Source: Fimenecus sp052169395
Lineage (GTDB): Bacteria > Bacillota > Clostridia > Oscillospirales > Acutalibacteraceae
Assembly (NCBI GenBank): GCA_052169395.1
Contig: JBQNCN010000001.1
Span: 602,819-666,818, forward strand
Direction of reading: 5' to 3'
Length of the DNA: 64,000 nucleotides
The position numbers were made by a program, and so were the translations under genes. A model generated the notes under the pieces. It worked only from the letters and a program-made list of their open reading frames with translations, was not told the DNA's origin and searched no databases. Each line of letters opens with the position of its first letter. Position 1 is the first letter of the stretch. Positions 1 to 9,365 of this stretch are shown in pieces.

Positions 1-397
1 TTTTCGTTGAAACAAAAAGACCTGCCGATAAAATTGAAATACATAAAATGCCTGATATAACAGCAATAAAAATACCGGTCTTTTTATGCTTTGACGGCTT
101 GATTTTTACATCAATTGAATTTACAGAGTTTTCTCCGTTGGGATTATACGGATTATTTGACGCACCATAATATCCATTTCCGTTTATTCTCGAAGCATTA
201 ACATTTTCTGTATTTGAATAACTATAAGCTCCTCCATTCCACACATACCCAGTTCCATTATTCTGAGATGCTCCCACATTATTATAAGGATATCCGTTAT
301 TTTCCGTTGCATTGGCGCCGTTCGGCATATTCTTTTCTTCACTGTCATGTGGAATATAAGGATTTTTACTTTCATATCCTTTATTCATATCATCCAT
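1..397 (-). CDS. N-terminal part of a membrane-anchored protein, possibly HtrA-type protease (partial)
   Basis: The reading frame starts at an ATG (395-397) five bases after a GGAGG site and stays open to the window edge, giving about 132 residues. The first ~105 residues are rich in Asn, Gly, Tyr and Ser and look disordered. A basic Lys-His-Lys-Lys stretch and one hydrophobic segment (about residues 113-131) follow, so the protein is probably a type II membrane protein with its main domain outside the cell and outside this window. It lies downstream of a sensor kinase/response regulator pair on the same strand. In Clostridia such a layout often carries an HtrA/DegP-like serine protease, but no protease residues are visible, so that name is only an inference. 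Confidence 0.6.
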   Translation of the reverse strand, partial: MDDMNKGYESKNPYIPHDSEEKNMPNGANATENNGYPYNNVGASQNNGTGYVWNGGAYSYSNTENVNASRINGNGYYGASNNPYNPNGENSVNSIDVKIKPSKHKKTGIFIAVISGILCISILSAGLFVSTK

Positions 398-483
398 AAT
401 ATTGCCTCCATAATTTATGCTTTTATCATACTATAATTTTGTTAATAAAATATTACATATAAATTAAAGAATTGAATATTTTG

Positions 484-2055
484 TTAAATATCCGGAATTG
501 TAAATGTGAATTCAGTATATCTTCCCTGTTCTGAATTGCACTCTATCTTTCCGCCATGCATATCAATCATTGTTTTACAAATAAAAAGTCCAATCCCCGC
601 GCCTTTTTTATCATAAGAACGTGATTTATCCACTTTATAAAATCTGTCAAAAATCATTGCACACTCTTCTTTTGATATACCCGCTCCCGTATTCCTTATC
701 GAAACGCTTACATATCCTCGTTCTTTATTTACACCGACAATAAGACTTCCATTCTCGGTAAATTTAACGGCATTATCAATCAAATTATAAATAACCTCAT
801 GTATCATATCACGGTCAGCATTAACCTTGGTCGGCTTTATTCTGTCAAGACCCTTAACTTCTATATTTTTACTGTTTATTTTTCTTTCAAATGAAAGCAT
901 AACATTTAAAATTTCAGCAGATATATCAAAATTAACCGGATTAAGATTTATTTCACCCGCTTCCATTTTTGAAATATTAAGCATTGCGGTTACAAGTCTT
1001 GCCAATCTCCGTGTTTCATCCGATACTATATTAAGATAATGTGATTGATCTTTCTTCTCAATGGTACCATCTAAAATCCCATCTATAAATCCACCTATTG
1101 TAGTCATTGGTGTTTTTAACTCATGAGAAACATTAGCTATAAAACTAGCTCTTGACTTTTCAATCAACTCAAGAGCATTAGCCATAGAGTTAAAGTTTTC
1201 TGCTAAAATACTGAGTTCATTATGACCGGATATTTCAACTCTTTGCGTAAAATCACCTTTTGCATAAGATTTTGATGCTCTGCTCATCTGATTCAATATG
1301 CCTATAGATTTTCTTGAAAACGCATTGATAATTACAAACCCTATCAAAAAAGATAAGATAGATGCCAAAACAAACATTTTTAAAACTGTTTTCAAAAATG
1401 TACCATCATCGTATAAATTTGGAGCAACTGCAAATACAACAGCAACCGTTTTTCCATTAACAATTATAGGCTCAGCTGCCACAAGCTGCTTATGTTTATA
1501 CTTTCCGCCTATTTTCATCACAGCATAAAATCCATCTTTTGAAGCCGCAGAAATAACATTTATATCAATGTTATAATCATCATGTTCCGCACAATGATAT
1601 GTTTTCACACGATAATCTCTCGCAACCATCTCTTTGCAAAGTACTACTTTTCCATCTGTATTAGTTATAAACATATCGGTATTCGTCGCTTCTGAAATAA
1701 GTGCAAGATTAGATGATATGAGCCTTAAATTTGCATCTCCCGACTGTTCTGTTCTCGTACCGTTATTTTGATTTTTATCATTACCATCTTTTTTATTTTC
1801 TTCAAACGCAACATTATCTGAAAGTGCCATGGTTGATATATTGGCAACTCTTGTGGCATTGCTTACAAGATTTTGTTTCTTCTGTTTTTGCCAATAACTT
1901 GATAAAAAGTAATACAAAATTGTGCCAAGCACAATAAAGCAAATAAGTATTATAGAAACAAAAACAAAAAAATACTGAAAAAATATACTATGATTTGAAA
2001 ATCTATACCTTATTTTATTAAACTGCTTATTATATTTTTTTGACCTTTTAGTCAT
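484..2055 (-). CDS. Membrane sensor histidine kinase (HAMP, HisKA, HATPase)
   Basis: This 523-residue kinase has a first membrane helix at about 27-51, an extracytoplasmic sensor of ~170 residues, a second helix at about 223-246, a HAMP linker, and a HisKA domain whose phosphorylated His is H311 in NVSHELKTPM. The ATPase domain shows the N box (YNLIDNAVKF, ~423-432), G1 (NTGAGIS) and G2 (GAGIGL) motifs. All catalytic motifs are intact. It lies 9 bases behind the response regulator gene, so the two form an operon and a cognate pair. The layout matches the WalK/PhoR/ResE type, but the signal it senses cannot be read from the sequence. The sensor has a low-complexity Asn/Asp/Lys patch (about 85-105). 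Confidence 0.93.
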   Translation of the reverse strand: MTKRSKKYNKQFNKIRYRFSNHSIFFQYFFVFVSIILICFIVLGTILYYFLSSYWQKQKKQNLVSNATRVANISTMALSDNVAFEENKKDGNDKNQNNGTRTEQSGDANLRLISSNLALISEATNTDMFITNTDGKVVLCKEMVARDYRVKTYHCAEHDDYNIDINVISAASKDGFYAVMKIGGKYKHKQLVAAEPIIVNGKTVAVVFAVAPNLYDDGTFLKTVLKMFVLASILSFLIGFVIINAFSRKSIGILNQMSRASKSYAKGDFTQRVEISGHNELSILAENFNSMANALELIEKSRASFIANVSHELKTPMTTIGGFIDGILDGTIEKKDQSHYLNIVSDETRRLARLVTAMLNISKMEAGEINLNPVNFDISAEILNVMLSFERKINSKNIEVKGLDRIKPTKVNADRDMIHEVIYNLIDNAVKFTENGSLIVGVNKERGYVSVSIRNTGAGISKEECAMIFDRFYKVDKSRSYDKKGAGIGLFICKTMIDMHGGKIECNSEQGRYTEFTFTIPDI

Positions 2056-2064
2056 TAAAACTGT

Positions 2065-2757
2065 TTATTCCTTAGTTTCAAACTTATATCCTACCGACCA
2101 GACCGTTTTAAGCTCCCATTTATCCGAAACACCCTCAAGTTTTTCACGAAGTCTTTTAACATGAACATCTACGGTTCTGGAATCTCCATAATAATCAAAA
2201 CCCCAAACCTCATCCAAAAGTTGATCTCTTGTATAAACTCTATTGGGATGAGAAGCAAGGTGATAAATGAGTTCAAGTTCTTTTGGCGGCGTATCTATTT
2301 TAACACCGTTCACTATCATTTCATAATTTACAACATTTATGCTTAAATTTTCAAAACGAACTTCTTTCTGAACTTTACCGTCCAATGGTGCATCGATTCT
2401 TCTTAAAACAGCCTTAACCCTTGCAATCACCTCTCTTGTTTCAAAAGGTTTTGTAATATAATCATCTGCACCAAGCTCAAGCCCAAGCACCTTATCATAA
2501 GTTTCGCCCTTTGCCGTAAGCATTATAACCGGCACATTACTGTTCTTTCTTATTTCCCTTATAACCTGCCAACCGTCAAGCTTAGGCAACATAATATCAA
2601 GCAATATCAAATCGGGATTTTCAATTTCCTGCATTTTAACTGCCGTTTGACCGTCATTCACTGTTGAAACCTTATATCCATCCTTTTCAAGATACAGTTT
2701 TAAAAGTTCGCATATATTTTTATCATCATCTACTACCATAATTTTATTATCCGACAT
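2065..2757 (-). CDS. OmpR/PhoB-family response regulator
   Basis: The protein has 230 residues. An N-terminal receiver domain shows the acidic pocket (VVDDD, 8-12), the phospho-acceptor Asp in LLDIMLP (about D54), Thr in MLTAKGE (T81) and the conserved Lys of KPF (K103). A C-terminal winged helix (~130-228) is of the OmpR type, ending in a VDVHVKRLREKL recognition helix and a WGxGYKF-like strand in which Ser replaces the first Gly. The start follows a perfect AGGAGG site. It is first in the operon with the sensor kinase and, through it, perhaps with the membrane protein at the window edge. It should act as a DNA-binding transcription regulator; its targets are unknown. Confidence 0.94.
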   Translation of the reverse strand: MSDNKIMVVDDDKNICELLKLYLEKDGYKVSTVNDGQTAVKMQEIENPDLILLDIMLPKLDGWQVIREIRKNSNVPVIMLTAKGETYDKVLGLELGADDYITKPFETREVIARVKAVLRRIDAPLDGKVQKEVRFENLSINVVNYEMIVNGVKIDTPPKELELIYHLASHPNRVYTRDQLLDEVWGFDYYGDSRTVDVHVKRLREKLEGVSDKWELKTVWSVGYKFETKE

Positions 2758-2827
2758 TTTAAACCTCCTTTTGTTAAATTATAAACGCTAAATAAAAACT
2801 GTTTATGAATTCATAATTAATATTTTA

Positions 2828-3364
2828 TTATCTTCCACCACTTACAATTCCGTTTATATTTTTATCTCCGCTTTCAAGTGCTGTAAGACCTGACCTGGAA
2901 AGCTCAATAATTCCGTGTTTCCTCATTTTTCTTATGAACTTATCTATATGACCGGGTATTCCCGCAAGTTCTGAAGTAAGAGTATTTATCCCTATATCCC
3001 GAACAGTTGCTCCCACGCCGTTAATAGTCTTTAATACGTCTTTTATAGTTTCAGATGAAATATATACTTTAACAAGGCAAAGTTCCGATGAAATTATACG
3101 AGATTCAGTGAGTTCAATAACCTTTATCACATCCTCCAATTTCTGGAGTTGTGTCTCAACAAGATCCACCTTTCCCTCTTCAACTTCCGCAACTGCTGTG
3201 ATTCTTGAATGTTCAGGATTTTCAGTTTCAGCAACAGTTAAAGACACAACATTATAACCTCTTCTTGCAAAAAGCGAAGCAACTCTCAAAAGTACGCCTA
3301 CACGATTATATACAAGACAGGACAAAAAAATTCTTTCAATCGTATTTTTATTTTCTTCCATCAT
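2828..3364 (-). CDS. ilvN: Acetolactate synthase small (regulatory) subunit
   Basis: This 178-residue protein begins with an ACT domain (NRVGVLLRVASLFARRGYNV is diagnostic of IlvN/IlvH) and has the usual C-terminal half with the LVKV strand. It would bind branched-chain amino acids and regulate the catalytic IlvB subunit in valine/isoleucine/leucine synthesis. Two ATGs are adjacent; the second (3361) is better spaced from the GGAG site. Unusually, no ilvB lies beside it: the upstream neighbour is galM, 6 bases away, and the downstream gene is a response regulator. The family assignment is firm; the identity of its catalytic partner is not visible in the window. Confidence 0.92.
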   Translation of the reverse strand: MMEENKNTIERIFLSCLVYNRVGVLLRVASLFARRGYNVVSLTVAETENPEHSRITAVAEVEEGKVDLVETQLQKLEDVIKVIELTESRIISSELCLVKVYISSETIKDVLKTINGVGATVRDIGINTLTSELAGIPGHIDKFIRKMRKHGIIELSRSGLTALESGDKNINGIVSGGR

Positions 3365-3370
3365 TATCTC

Positions 3371-4405
3371 CTATATTACATCAAACTCAAATATTGTAGT
3401 TGTTTCAAGCGGATTTTCAGGAGTAAAAAGATTTTGCGGCTTAAACTCAATATGATTAAGCGTATCGGGAAAAAACTGTGTTTCAAGACAAAACGCAAAT
3501 CTTCTTTCAATCGGTTTACCACCCTTTCCTATACAACCATCTAAAAAATTACCTGTATAAAGTTGTACTCCCGGAAGATCAGTATATACTCTCATCGATC
3601 TTTTGGATGACGAACTTATAACATATGCAAACGGTCTTAACTCACCGTTATAATCATTTATAACATAGTTGAAGTCATATCCGTTTGCAAGTCTTATCTG
3701 TTCAAAGCTCGAACTTATTCCTTCACCTATTTTTTTAGGCATTCTGAAATCAAGTGGAGTTCCTCTTACATACATAAATTCACCTGTTGGAATAAGTCTT
3801 TTATCCAACGGTGTTATCTTATCCGCATTTATTGAAAGAATATGTTCTTCCGCACTTTCCTCACCTAAATTAAAATAACTATGATTCGTAAGATTAAGCG
3901 GTGATTTTTCGCTTGGCTTTGCAAAATATTTAATTTCAAGTTTTTTTCCGTCAAAAGTAAATTTAACCTTATTTTCTACTTTTCCGGGAAATCCCTCAGC
4001 TCCATTCGGACTGTCATAAGAAAACTCAACAAAATCATTCCCCGTTTTAAAATTCCAAACAGCCTTAGAGTATTCGTGATTTCCGTGAAGTGTAAATTCT
4101 CCGTTTATATTTTTAGTGATATCAAAATGTTTACCATCAAAGTTAATCCCCTTGTCAGAAATTCTATTGGCAACCCTTCCAACTGTTTTGCCCATAGATG
4201 CTGTATCCTCTTCAAGTCCTTTGACAGTATCAAAACCGGCTATAACATCAGAAATATTTCCAAAACCATCTTTTACAAAAACAGATACAATCATAGCACC
4301 AAAATCGGAAAATTCGGCATATGTGCCGTTTTCTGTAATTATTTTTATCAAATGAATTTTTCTTCCGTCTGAAAGAGTCCCCATCATTCTTATTTCACAA
4401 GCCAT
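3371..4405 (-). CDS. galM: Aldose 1-epimerase (mutarotase)
   Basis: About 344 residues, the usual family size. It interconverts the alpha and beta anomers of galactose or glucose. Family marks include NRISDKGINF near the N terminus, LTNHSYFNL with the catalytic His, and near the C terminus a Glu in FCLETQFFPD that acts as base. The start was placed at the second ATG because the first (4409-4411) directly abuts the GGAGG site, whereas the second has normal spacing. It is followed by ilvN after 6 bases, so the two are probably co-transcribed although their pathways are unrelated. Confidence 0.92.
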   Translation of the reverse strand: MACEIRMMGTLSDGRKIHLIKIITENGTYAEFSDFGAMIVSVFVKDGFGNISDVIAGFDTVKGLEEDTASMGKTVGRVANRISDKGINFDGKHFDITKNINGEFTLHGNHEYSKAVWNFKTGNDFVEFSYDSPNGAEGFPGKVENKVKFTFDGKKLEIKYFAKPSEKSPLNLTNHSYFNLGEESAEEHILSINADKITPLDKRLIPTGEFMYVRGTPLDFRMPKKIGEGISSSFEQIRLANGYDFNYVINDYNGELRPFAYVISSSSKRSMRVYTDLPGVQLYTGNFLDGCIGKGGKPIERRFAFCLETQFFPDTLNHIEFKPQNLFTPENPLETTTIFEFDVI

Positions 4406-4539
4406 TTCCATCCTCCCACAGCATTTTTTAAAGTATAGTTATTAAATTTATAAAAGTCAATAAAACTATAATATAAATATTTTACTTTTTTTTATTTATA
4501 TGTTATCATCAACTCAAAAATTTACGAAGGAGCATAAAT

Positions 4540-4764
4540 ATGCCAAATATCACATATGATATAATCGAAGAACTCGGTACACTTTCAGAAAATTCCAAAG
4601 GGTGGGAAAAACAAGTAAACCTCATTTCCTGGAATGGAGCAAAACCGAAGTATGATATACGAGATTGGGCACCTGAAAGAGAAAAAATGTCCAAAGGTAT
4701 TACTCTTACAGAAGAAGAAGCTATAGAGTTTTTAAAAATTTTAAATCAAAAGCTTGGTGAATAA
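4540..4764 (+). CDS. PC4/YdbC-like single-stranded DNA-binding protein
   Basis: A 74-residue protein recognisable by the stretch SWNGAKPKYDIRDWAPEREK followed by a C-terminal helix beginning at TLTEEEA. This matches the bacterial YdbC branch of the PC4 (p15 coactivator) fold, which binds single-stranded nucleic acid as a dimer. The start follows an AAGGAG site. It is a single-gene unit on the + strand, diverging from galM and ending in a strong hairpin terminator. The role in the cell (transcription, replication or repair) is not settled for bacterial members. Confidence 0.88.
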   Translation: MPNITYDIIEELGTLSENSKGWEKQVNLISWNGAKPKYDIRDWAPEREKMSKGITLTEEEAIEFLKILNQKLGE

Positions 4765-5098
4765 AAAGAGCCGTACGGCTCTTTTTACTTTTTATTATAT
4801 ACTCCTCCGCTATATCTATATCAATATCGGTGGGGATTTCCTTTGTAGAAAATAAATCGGGCTTGACATTATCAGAATTCAAGATTATATTATTTTTAGA
4901 AAAGACATTCGCTGTTGGCGACAAGCCGTAATGTTCATCATTGCGACCCGCCCTTTGAGCAATGTCTTTTTTGTTTTGCTCAAAAGTAAGCTGTGAGCCG
5001 TCAGGAAGCACAACACTATGTACCTTGTAATATTTCTTACCCTCTATACGAACAACAACCGCCATATTATTTATGGTACCGTTTATTGTTATAGACAT
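4721..5098 (-). CDS. Uncharacterised protein, doubtful or decayed
   Basis: A 125-residue frame behind folC. I do not recognise a family. It starts with short hydrophobic beta-like segments and contains a YYKVHSVVLPDGSQLTF stretch and an acidic Asp/Ile repeat (IPTDIDIDIAEEY). No ribosome site precedes either of its first two ATGs. Its last ~20 codons run through a terminator hairpin and 44 bases into the convergent PC4-like gene. These facts fit a gene fragment whose true stop has been lost, perhaps from a mobile element, rather than an intact gene. The protein-like composition makes it unlikely to be pure chance. Confidence 0.35.
   Translation of the reverse strand: MSITINGTINNMAVVVRIEGKKYYKVHSVVLPDGSQLTFEQNKKDIAQRAGRNDEHYGLSPTANVFSKNNIILNSDNVKPDLFSTKEIPTDIDIDIAEEYIIKSKKSRTALFIHQAFDLKFLKTL
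4763..4786. terminator. Bidirectional rho-independent terminator
   Basis: Perfect inverted repeat AAAAAGAGCCG / CGGCTCTTTTT around a TA centre, followed by T-rich sequence on both strands. It ends the PC4-like gene on the + strand. It also lies inside the 3' end of the minus-strand frame ending at 4721, which casts doubt on that frame's C terminus. Confidence 0.85.
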
Positions 5099-5142
5099 AG
5101 CAAAGGTTATATTAAAGTTATATCTTTTTTATATCACATTTA

Positions 5143-6414
5143 TTATTTATCCAAAATTTCTCCCAAAAGATAAAATGAACCGCATACAACAACAACACCG
5201 TCTTTACCTGCTATCTTTTTCGCTTTTTTCAGAGCTTGTTTGGGATTGCTTTCATAATATGATTTATCCTGATATTTTGAAACTAATTTCAAAAGCACCT
5301 TTCCTTTTTCAGCACGCTCATACTTTAAATCACAACAAATAACGGCAAAAGAATTTTCAATAATAAGTTTAATATAACTTTCCTTATCCTTATCATTCAT
5401 CATTGCAAGCACAAAAACAATATTTTTACCAATAAACGAGTTTTTAATAAATTCTGAAAGTGCCTCTGCACAAGCAGGATTATGTCCTCCATCCAAAATA
5501 ACAATAGGTGATTCATCTACTTGCTCCATCCTACCATGCATTACGGTTCTTTCCAATCCGCTTTTTATTGCACAATACGGTATTCCCAAAAGTTCACACG
5601 CTTTTATTGACAACACCGCGTTTTCAATTTGATGTTGTCCTCCAAGCTTTAATTCAACTTCAAGCTTTGCACCGTCTTTCAGAGGATATTCAAACTTGCT
5701 GCCATAGAGATTTTTATTCAGAATTTTTATATTTGCAAGATCACAAACAAAAAGCTGTGCATTTTGTTTTTTCACATTTTTTTCACCTACTTCAAAAGCT
5801 TCTTTCGGCAATTTATTATTAACTACAACCTTCGAATTTTCTTTTATAATTCCAAATTTCTCATTGGCAATTTCTTTTAAAGTATTCCCAAGAATTTCCG
5901 TATGATCAAAAGAAATTGAGGTAATAACACAAACTTCCGCTGTTTCTATTACATTTGTAGAATCCAGCCTTCCACCAAGACCGACTTCAAGAACGATATA
6001 ATCACATTCCTTTTCAAAAAAATATAGAAATGCCATACAGGTTTCAATTTCAAATTGAGTCAACGAAAAGCTTGGATCACATTCTCTTTCATTCATAATT
6101 GCAAAATAAACCGTATCAAAAGCCTTACACCATTCATTTTCTAAAATATTAAGCCCATTTAGCCTTATTTTTTCAAGAGGACTTACAATATACGGAGAAG
6201 TAAAAAGTCCTGTTTTAAAGCCTGCATCAATCAATACATTTGAAATCTCAGTTGAAACAGAACCTTTACCGTTTGTTCCTGCAACATGAATATATTTAAT
6301 TTTCTCTTGCGGATTCCCAAGCCTTTTTAATATTTTTTTTGTTGCGGAAAGTCCCAGATGAATCCCAAATTTTGAAAGTTCTTCAAATTTCTTTTGTGTT
6401 TCTTTAAAATTCAT
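5143..6414 (-). CDS. folC: Folylpolyglutamate / dihydrofolate synthase
   Basis: This 423-residue Mur-ligase-family enzyme adds glutamate to folates (and may add it to dihydropteroate) with ATP in the cytoplasm. It shows the family P-loop HVAGTNGKGSVS (about 43-54), the LEVGLGGRLDSTN motif, ITSISFDHTEILG, and LDGGHNP in the C-terminal domain. The length is normal. A GAGGAA site lies 5 bases before the ATG. A possible small frame follows downstream. The gene diverges from the HAD phosphatase gene across a 400-base AT-rich gap. Confidence 0.94.
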   Translation of the reverse strand: MNFKETQKKFEELSKFGIHLGLSATKKILKRLGNPQEKIKYIHVAGTNGKGSVSTEISNVLIDAGFKTGLFTSPYIVSPLEKIRLNGLNILENEWCKAFDTVYFAIMNERECDPSFSLTQFEIETCMAFLYFFEKECDYIVLEVGLGGRLDSTNVIETAEVCVITSISFDHTEILGNTLKEIANEKFGIIKENSKVVVNNKLPKEAFEVGEKNVKKQNAQLFVCDLANIKILNKNLYGSKFEYPLKDGAKLEVELKLGGQHQIENAVLSIKACELLGIPYCAIKSGLERTVMHGRMEQVDESPIVILDGGHNPACAEALSEFIKNSFIGKNIVFVLAMMNDKDKESYIKLIIENSFAVICCDLKYERAEKGKVLLKLVSKYQDKSYYESNPKQALKKAKKIAGKDGVVVVCGSFYLLGEILDK

Positions 6415-6817
6415 TTATTCCTCATCAAGTTTGTTAAAATCAAGTCTATTATTCAAAAAAAATATATGATGTGTTAAAATAAATTATGTCCGACAAATCA
6501 CAATTATTTATACATAAACAACTGAATTATTCTTGAATAATTATTGCAAACGGTTTAAATACAATATATTTTACACATATAACTTCTATTTTATTTAGAC
6601 GATATTATTCATTCGCATTCCACACTAATTTCTAAAATAAATTCTATTCCTATACTTTATTATATTTTCATAAACCATACCATTTAAGATATTTATACTA
6701 TTATACCGACAAAAGAAAGTCAATAAAAAGACATTTATAACAAAAATTATAAAAACATGACAAATAGCTTTCTCTATCAGAAACAAACTTTTATAAAAAT
6801 ATAAAAAGGAAAAAGAA
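6415..6817. other. AT-rich divergent intergenic region
   Basis: About 400 bases, very AT-rich, between the divergent folC and HAD genes. It must carry promoters for both, but I could not pick out a convincing -35/-10 pair. No open frame with a ribosome site and no RNA motif was seen. Confidence 0.5.
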
Positions 6818-7420
6818 ATGAATATTCAGCCAATAACAATAGAAAAAACAGAAGTTGATATATACGATTTTGATAAAACTATTTTTCCTCATGACAGCAG
6901 TTCACTTTTTGCCATTGAATGTTTTTTTAAATATCCTAAAACACTTAAGCATTTACATAAAATTTGTTATTTCGGAATCAAATATATTTTACATAAAATT
7001 ACATTGCAGGAATTAAAGTGGCATGTTTTTTCTTTTATACGTGAAATTCCTTTAGAAACGGCAGTAGAACAGTTTTGGAACAGACATGAAAGCAAAATAA
7101 ACAAATGGTGTTTTAAATCCTATGATAGACCAAAAATCATAATTTCTGCAAGTCCTGAATTTCTTTTAACAGAAATTTCAAAAAGATTAAAATTTGATAT
7201 GCTTATTTGTACACGGCATAATAGAGAAACAGGTGAAATAATCGGAAAAAACTGTCACGATATTGAAAAAGTCCGTCGTTTCAGAGAACTTTATCCAAAT
7301 GCAAAAGTAATAAATGTATATTCCGATTCATTAAAATCGGACAGACCTATATTTGAGCTTGGGGAAAACAGATTTTTGATAGTTAAAAGAAAGCCTGTAA
7401 AACTTGAATTTTCAGAATAA
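6818..7420 (+). CDS. HAD-superfamily (IB-like) phosphatase
   Basis: The protein has 200 residues with the HAD motifs in order: motif I YDFDKTIF near residue 18 (nucleophile Asp and the second Asp), motif II ISASPEF near 108, a Lys before RRF as motif III, and motif IV as VYSDSLKSDRP near 167. An alpha-helical cap lies between motifs I and II, as in the phosphoserine-phosphatase-like group. It probably hydrolyses a small phosphate ester; the substrate cannot be told. The start is after AAGGA. It is the last core gene before the accessory island that begins at about 7421. Confidence 0.85.
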   Translation: MNIQPITIEKTEVDIYDFDKTIFPHDSSSLFAIECFFKYPKTLKHLHKICYFGIKYILHKITLQELKWHVFSFIREIPLETAVEQFWNRHESKINKWCFKSYDRPKIIISASPEFLLTEISKRLKFDMLICTRHNRETGEIIGKNCHDIEKVRRFRELYPNAKVINVYSDSLKSDRPIFELGENRFLIVKRKPVKLEFSE

Positions 7421-7602
7421 ATAAAAATCAGTTGCAGGAAACTACTTTTTTATTTTTAAAAATCCTTTAGCAAAAGAATCAAATTCCACTTCTCACACCC
7501 CCTCTCTTTTTAATTTTTTGCAAAAAAAAGCAACTAAGATTTCTATTTCTTAATCACCTTGTATCTTCAATACTTAATTTTATTCGGCTCGGAAAATTGT
7601 TT

Positions 7603-7859
7603 TTAAGCTTTAGTTATCGGAATCCAAAGTTCCATTTTGTAGTCTTTGATATCCATATCACCCTCATAATAATATTCAAAGTCAGGTTTTCCTGAATGGA
7701 CATAGACATCTCAGGGAAGAATACTTCCATCGCATATTTCCACTCTTTATGAATGCAATTAGGAACACTTCCTGTTAACTCTACAACAGCGTACCCTGCT
7801 TCTTCCACTTCCAAAACATCTAAACCTATACTTTGCTGATCTCGATAAACTGGGATTTG
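7603..7859 (-). pseudogene. Fragment of a GyrI-like effector-binding domain protein (frameshifted)
   Basis: Two frames joined across a one-base shift near 7700 read as the C-terminal ~85 residues of a GyrI-like domain: EEAGYAVVELTGSVP...KYAMEVFFPE in the first frame, then GKPDFEYYYEGDMDIKDYK...WIPI in the second, ending at the TAA at 7603. The N-terminal part and any start codon are missing, because the frame begins directly after the ABC-F stop codon. Such domains occur in AraC-type regulators and stand-alone drug-binding proteins. This copy cannot be functional. It is probably the remnant of a regulator once linked to the resistance gene. Confidence 0.7.
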
Positions 7860-7868
7860 TTATTTAGT

Positions 7869-9347
7869 TTATAATCGTATTATTTTATTGGCTATATCTT
7901 CTACAAATCGCTTATCGTGTTCCACAAAGATAAGTGTAGGCTTTGTTTCTTTTATGATTTCCTCAATCTGTATTCTCGATATTACATCTATATAATTTAA
8001 TGGTTCGTCCCAAACAAATAAATGAGCTGGCTTTGACAAACTTATGGCAATTAAAACTTTCTTTTTTTGTCCATCACTATAATTCTTCATATCCATTTCA
8101 AATAATTCTCTTGGAAAATCTAATTTTCTAAGAATTGTTTTATACAATGTTTCATCAACATTTTGCTTATGAATATACTCATTTAGGCTACATGTTAAAT
8201 CAGATGTATCTTGAAGAATATAAGATATTTTCAAATTACTTGCTAATTTTATATCACCTGTATACTCGTGATTTAAACCTAATAAAATTTTAATCAAGGT
8301 CGATTTTCCGCTTCCATTACTGCCATATATAGCTACTATATCGCCTTGTTTTATCTCAAAGCTTAGGTTATTTAATATATGTTTTTCTCCATAGTATGAT
8401 GATAAATCACCAGCTGATATTAGAGTATTTTTATGATGATGTAATGGATGCAATAATAGACTTTCCTTTGTTTCAATATCTTTTAGTAAATTCTGTTTTT
8501 CTTCTATTGCCTTATTTTGTCTATTCTCCAAATTCTTAGATTTTTTCATCATCTTGGCTGACTGATGACCTATATGTCCTTTGTCTGGTTTTACACCTGA
8601 CATTTTCACACCATTTTTAGTATTCTCAATTTTATCAGACCAAATTTTACTCTGTCTTGCAGCTTCTTTTAATCGTTTAATATCTTTTCTTAATTTCTCA
8701 TTTTTACTGATTTCAAATTGGTCTTTCATCAATTTGTTTTCATACCATGATGTAAAATTTCCTGATTGAACATCAATAGAATTCCTGTTAATAGAAATCA
8801 CATGATTGATACAGCCATCTAGAAAATCTCTATCATGGAATATAAGCAAAAAAACTTTTTTACTTTTCAGATATTCACTTACAATTTTTCTTCCATCCAT
8901 ATCTAAATGGTTTGTTGGTTCATCAATAAGTAAAAAACCATCTTCTCTTGTAAACAAAATAGCTAAAAGGATTTTTGTTTGTTCTCCTTTAGAAAGCGTT
9001 TCAAACTTTCTGTAAATAAGGTTCTCATCTACATTTAGCAAATTAAGTTCTCTAAATAATTTCCATTCTTCCTCATCTGATATTAGTTCTTTATATAACT
9101 CAATCCCTAATTTTGAAGTATCAATTATATTTGGTGGAAATTTAATAAATTCAACATCCTTGCTTATTTTACCTTGATAAGTTTCTTGATTTAAAAATAA
9201 CTTAAATAGAGTTGATTTACCAATTCCGTTTCTTCCTATCAATCCTATTTTCCAGTTTGTATCAAAGGAAAACGATACATTTTCAAATATAAGTTTTACG
9301 TATCCATAATATGAGAAAGTGAGGTTTTCAATTTTAATTGCCGACAT
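7869..9347 (-). CDS. ABC-F ribosomal protection protein, Lsa-like (antibiotic resistance)
   Basis: This 492-residue soluble protein has two ATP-binding domains and no membrane segments. The first has GRNGIGKS (Walker A), LSKGEQTK (signature) and LLIDEPTNHLD. The second has GSNGSGKS, a weak signature YSDGQKKK and VWDEPLNYID. The linker between them is long, basic and helical (~190-300). Length and linker fit the Lsa/CplR group, whose members bind the ribosomal E site and displace lincosamides, pleuromutilins and streptogramin A. A GAGGGGGTG site precedes the start. It is the last intact gene of a minus-strand run with an uncharacterised Cys-rich gene and a conjugative-element gene, which implies transfer. 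A housekeeping ABC-F is less likely given the length and setting. Confidence 0.85.
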   Translation of the reverse strand: MSAIKIENLTFSYYGYVKLIFENVSFSFDTNWKIGLIGRNGIGKSTLFKLFLNQETYQGKISKDVEFIKFPPNIIDTSKLGIELYKELISDEEEWKLFRELNLLNVDENLIYRKFETLSKGEQTKILLAILFTREDGFLLIDEPTNHLDMDGRKIVSEYLKSKKVFLLIFHDRDFLDGCINHVISINRNSIDVQSGNFTSWYENKLMKDQFEISKNEKLRKDIKRLKEAARQSKIWSDKIENTKNGVKMSGVKPDKGHIGHQSAKMMKKSKNLENRQNKAIEEKQNLLKDIETKESLLLHPLHHHKNTLISAGDLSSYYGEKHILNNLSFEIKQGDIVAIYGSNGSGKSTLIKILLGLNHEYTGDIKLASNLKISYILQDTSDLTCSLNEYIHKQNVDETLYKTILRKLDFPRELFEMDMKNYSDGQKKKVLIAISLSKPAHLFVWDEPLNYIDVISRIQIEEIIKETKPTLIFVEHDKRFVEDIANKIIRL

Positions 9348-9365
9348 AAAAACACCCCCTCAAAC

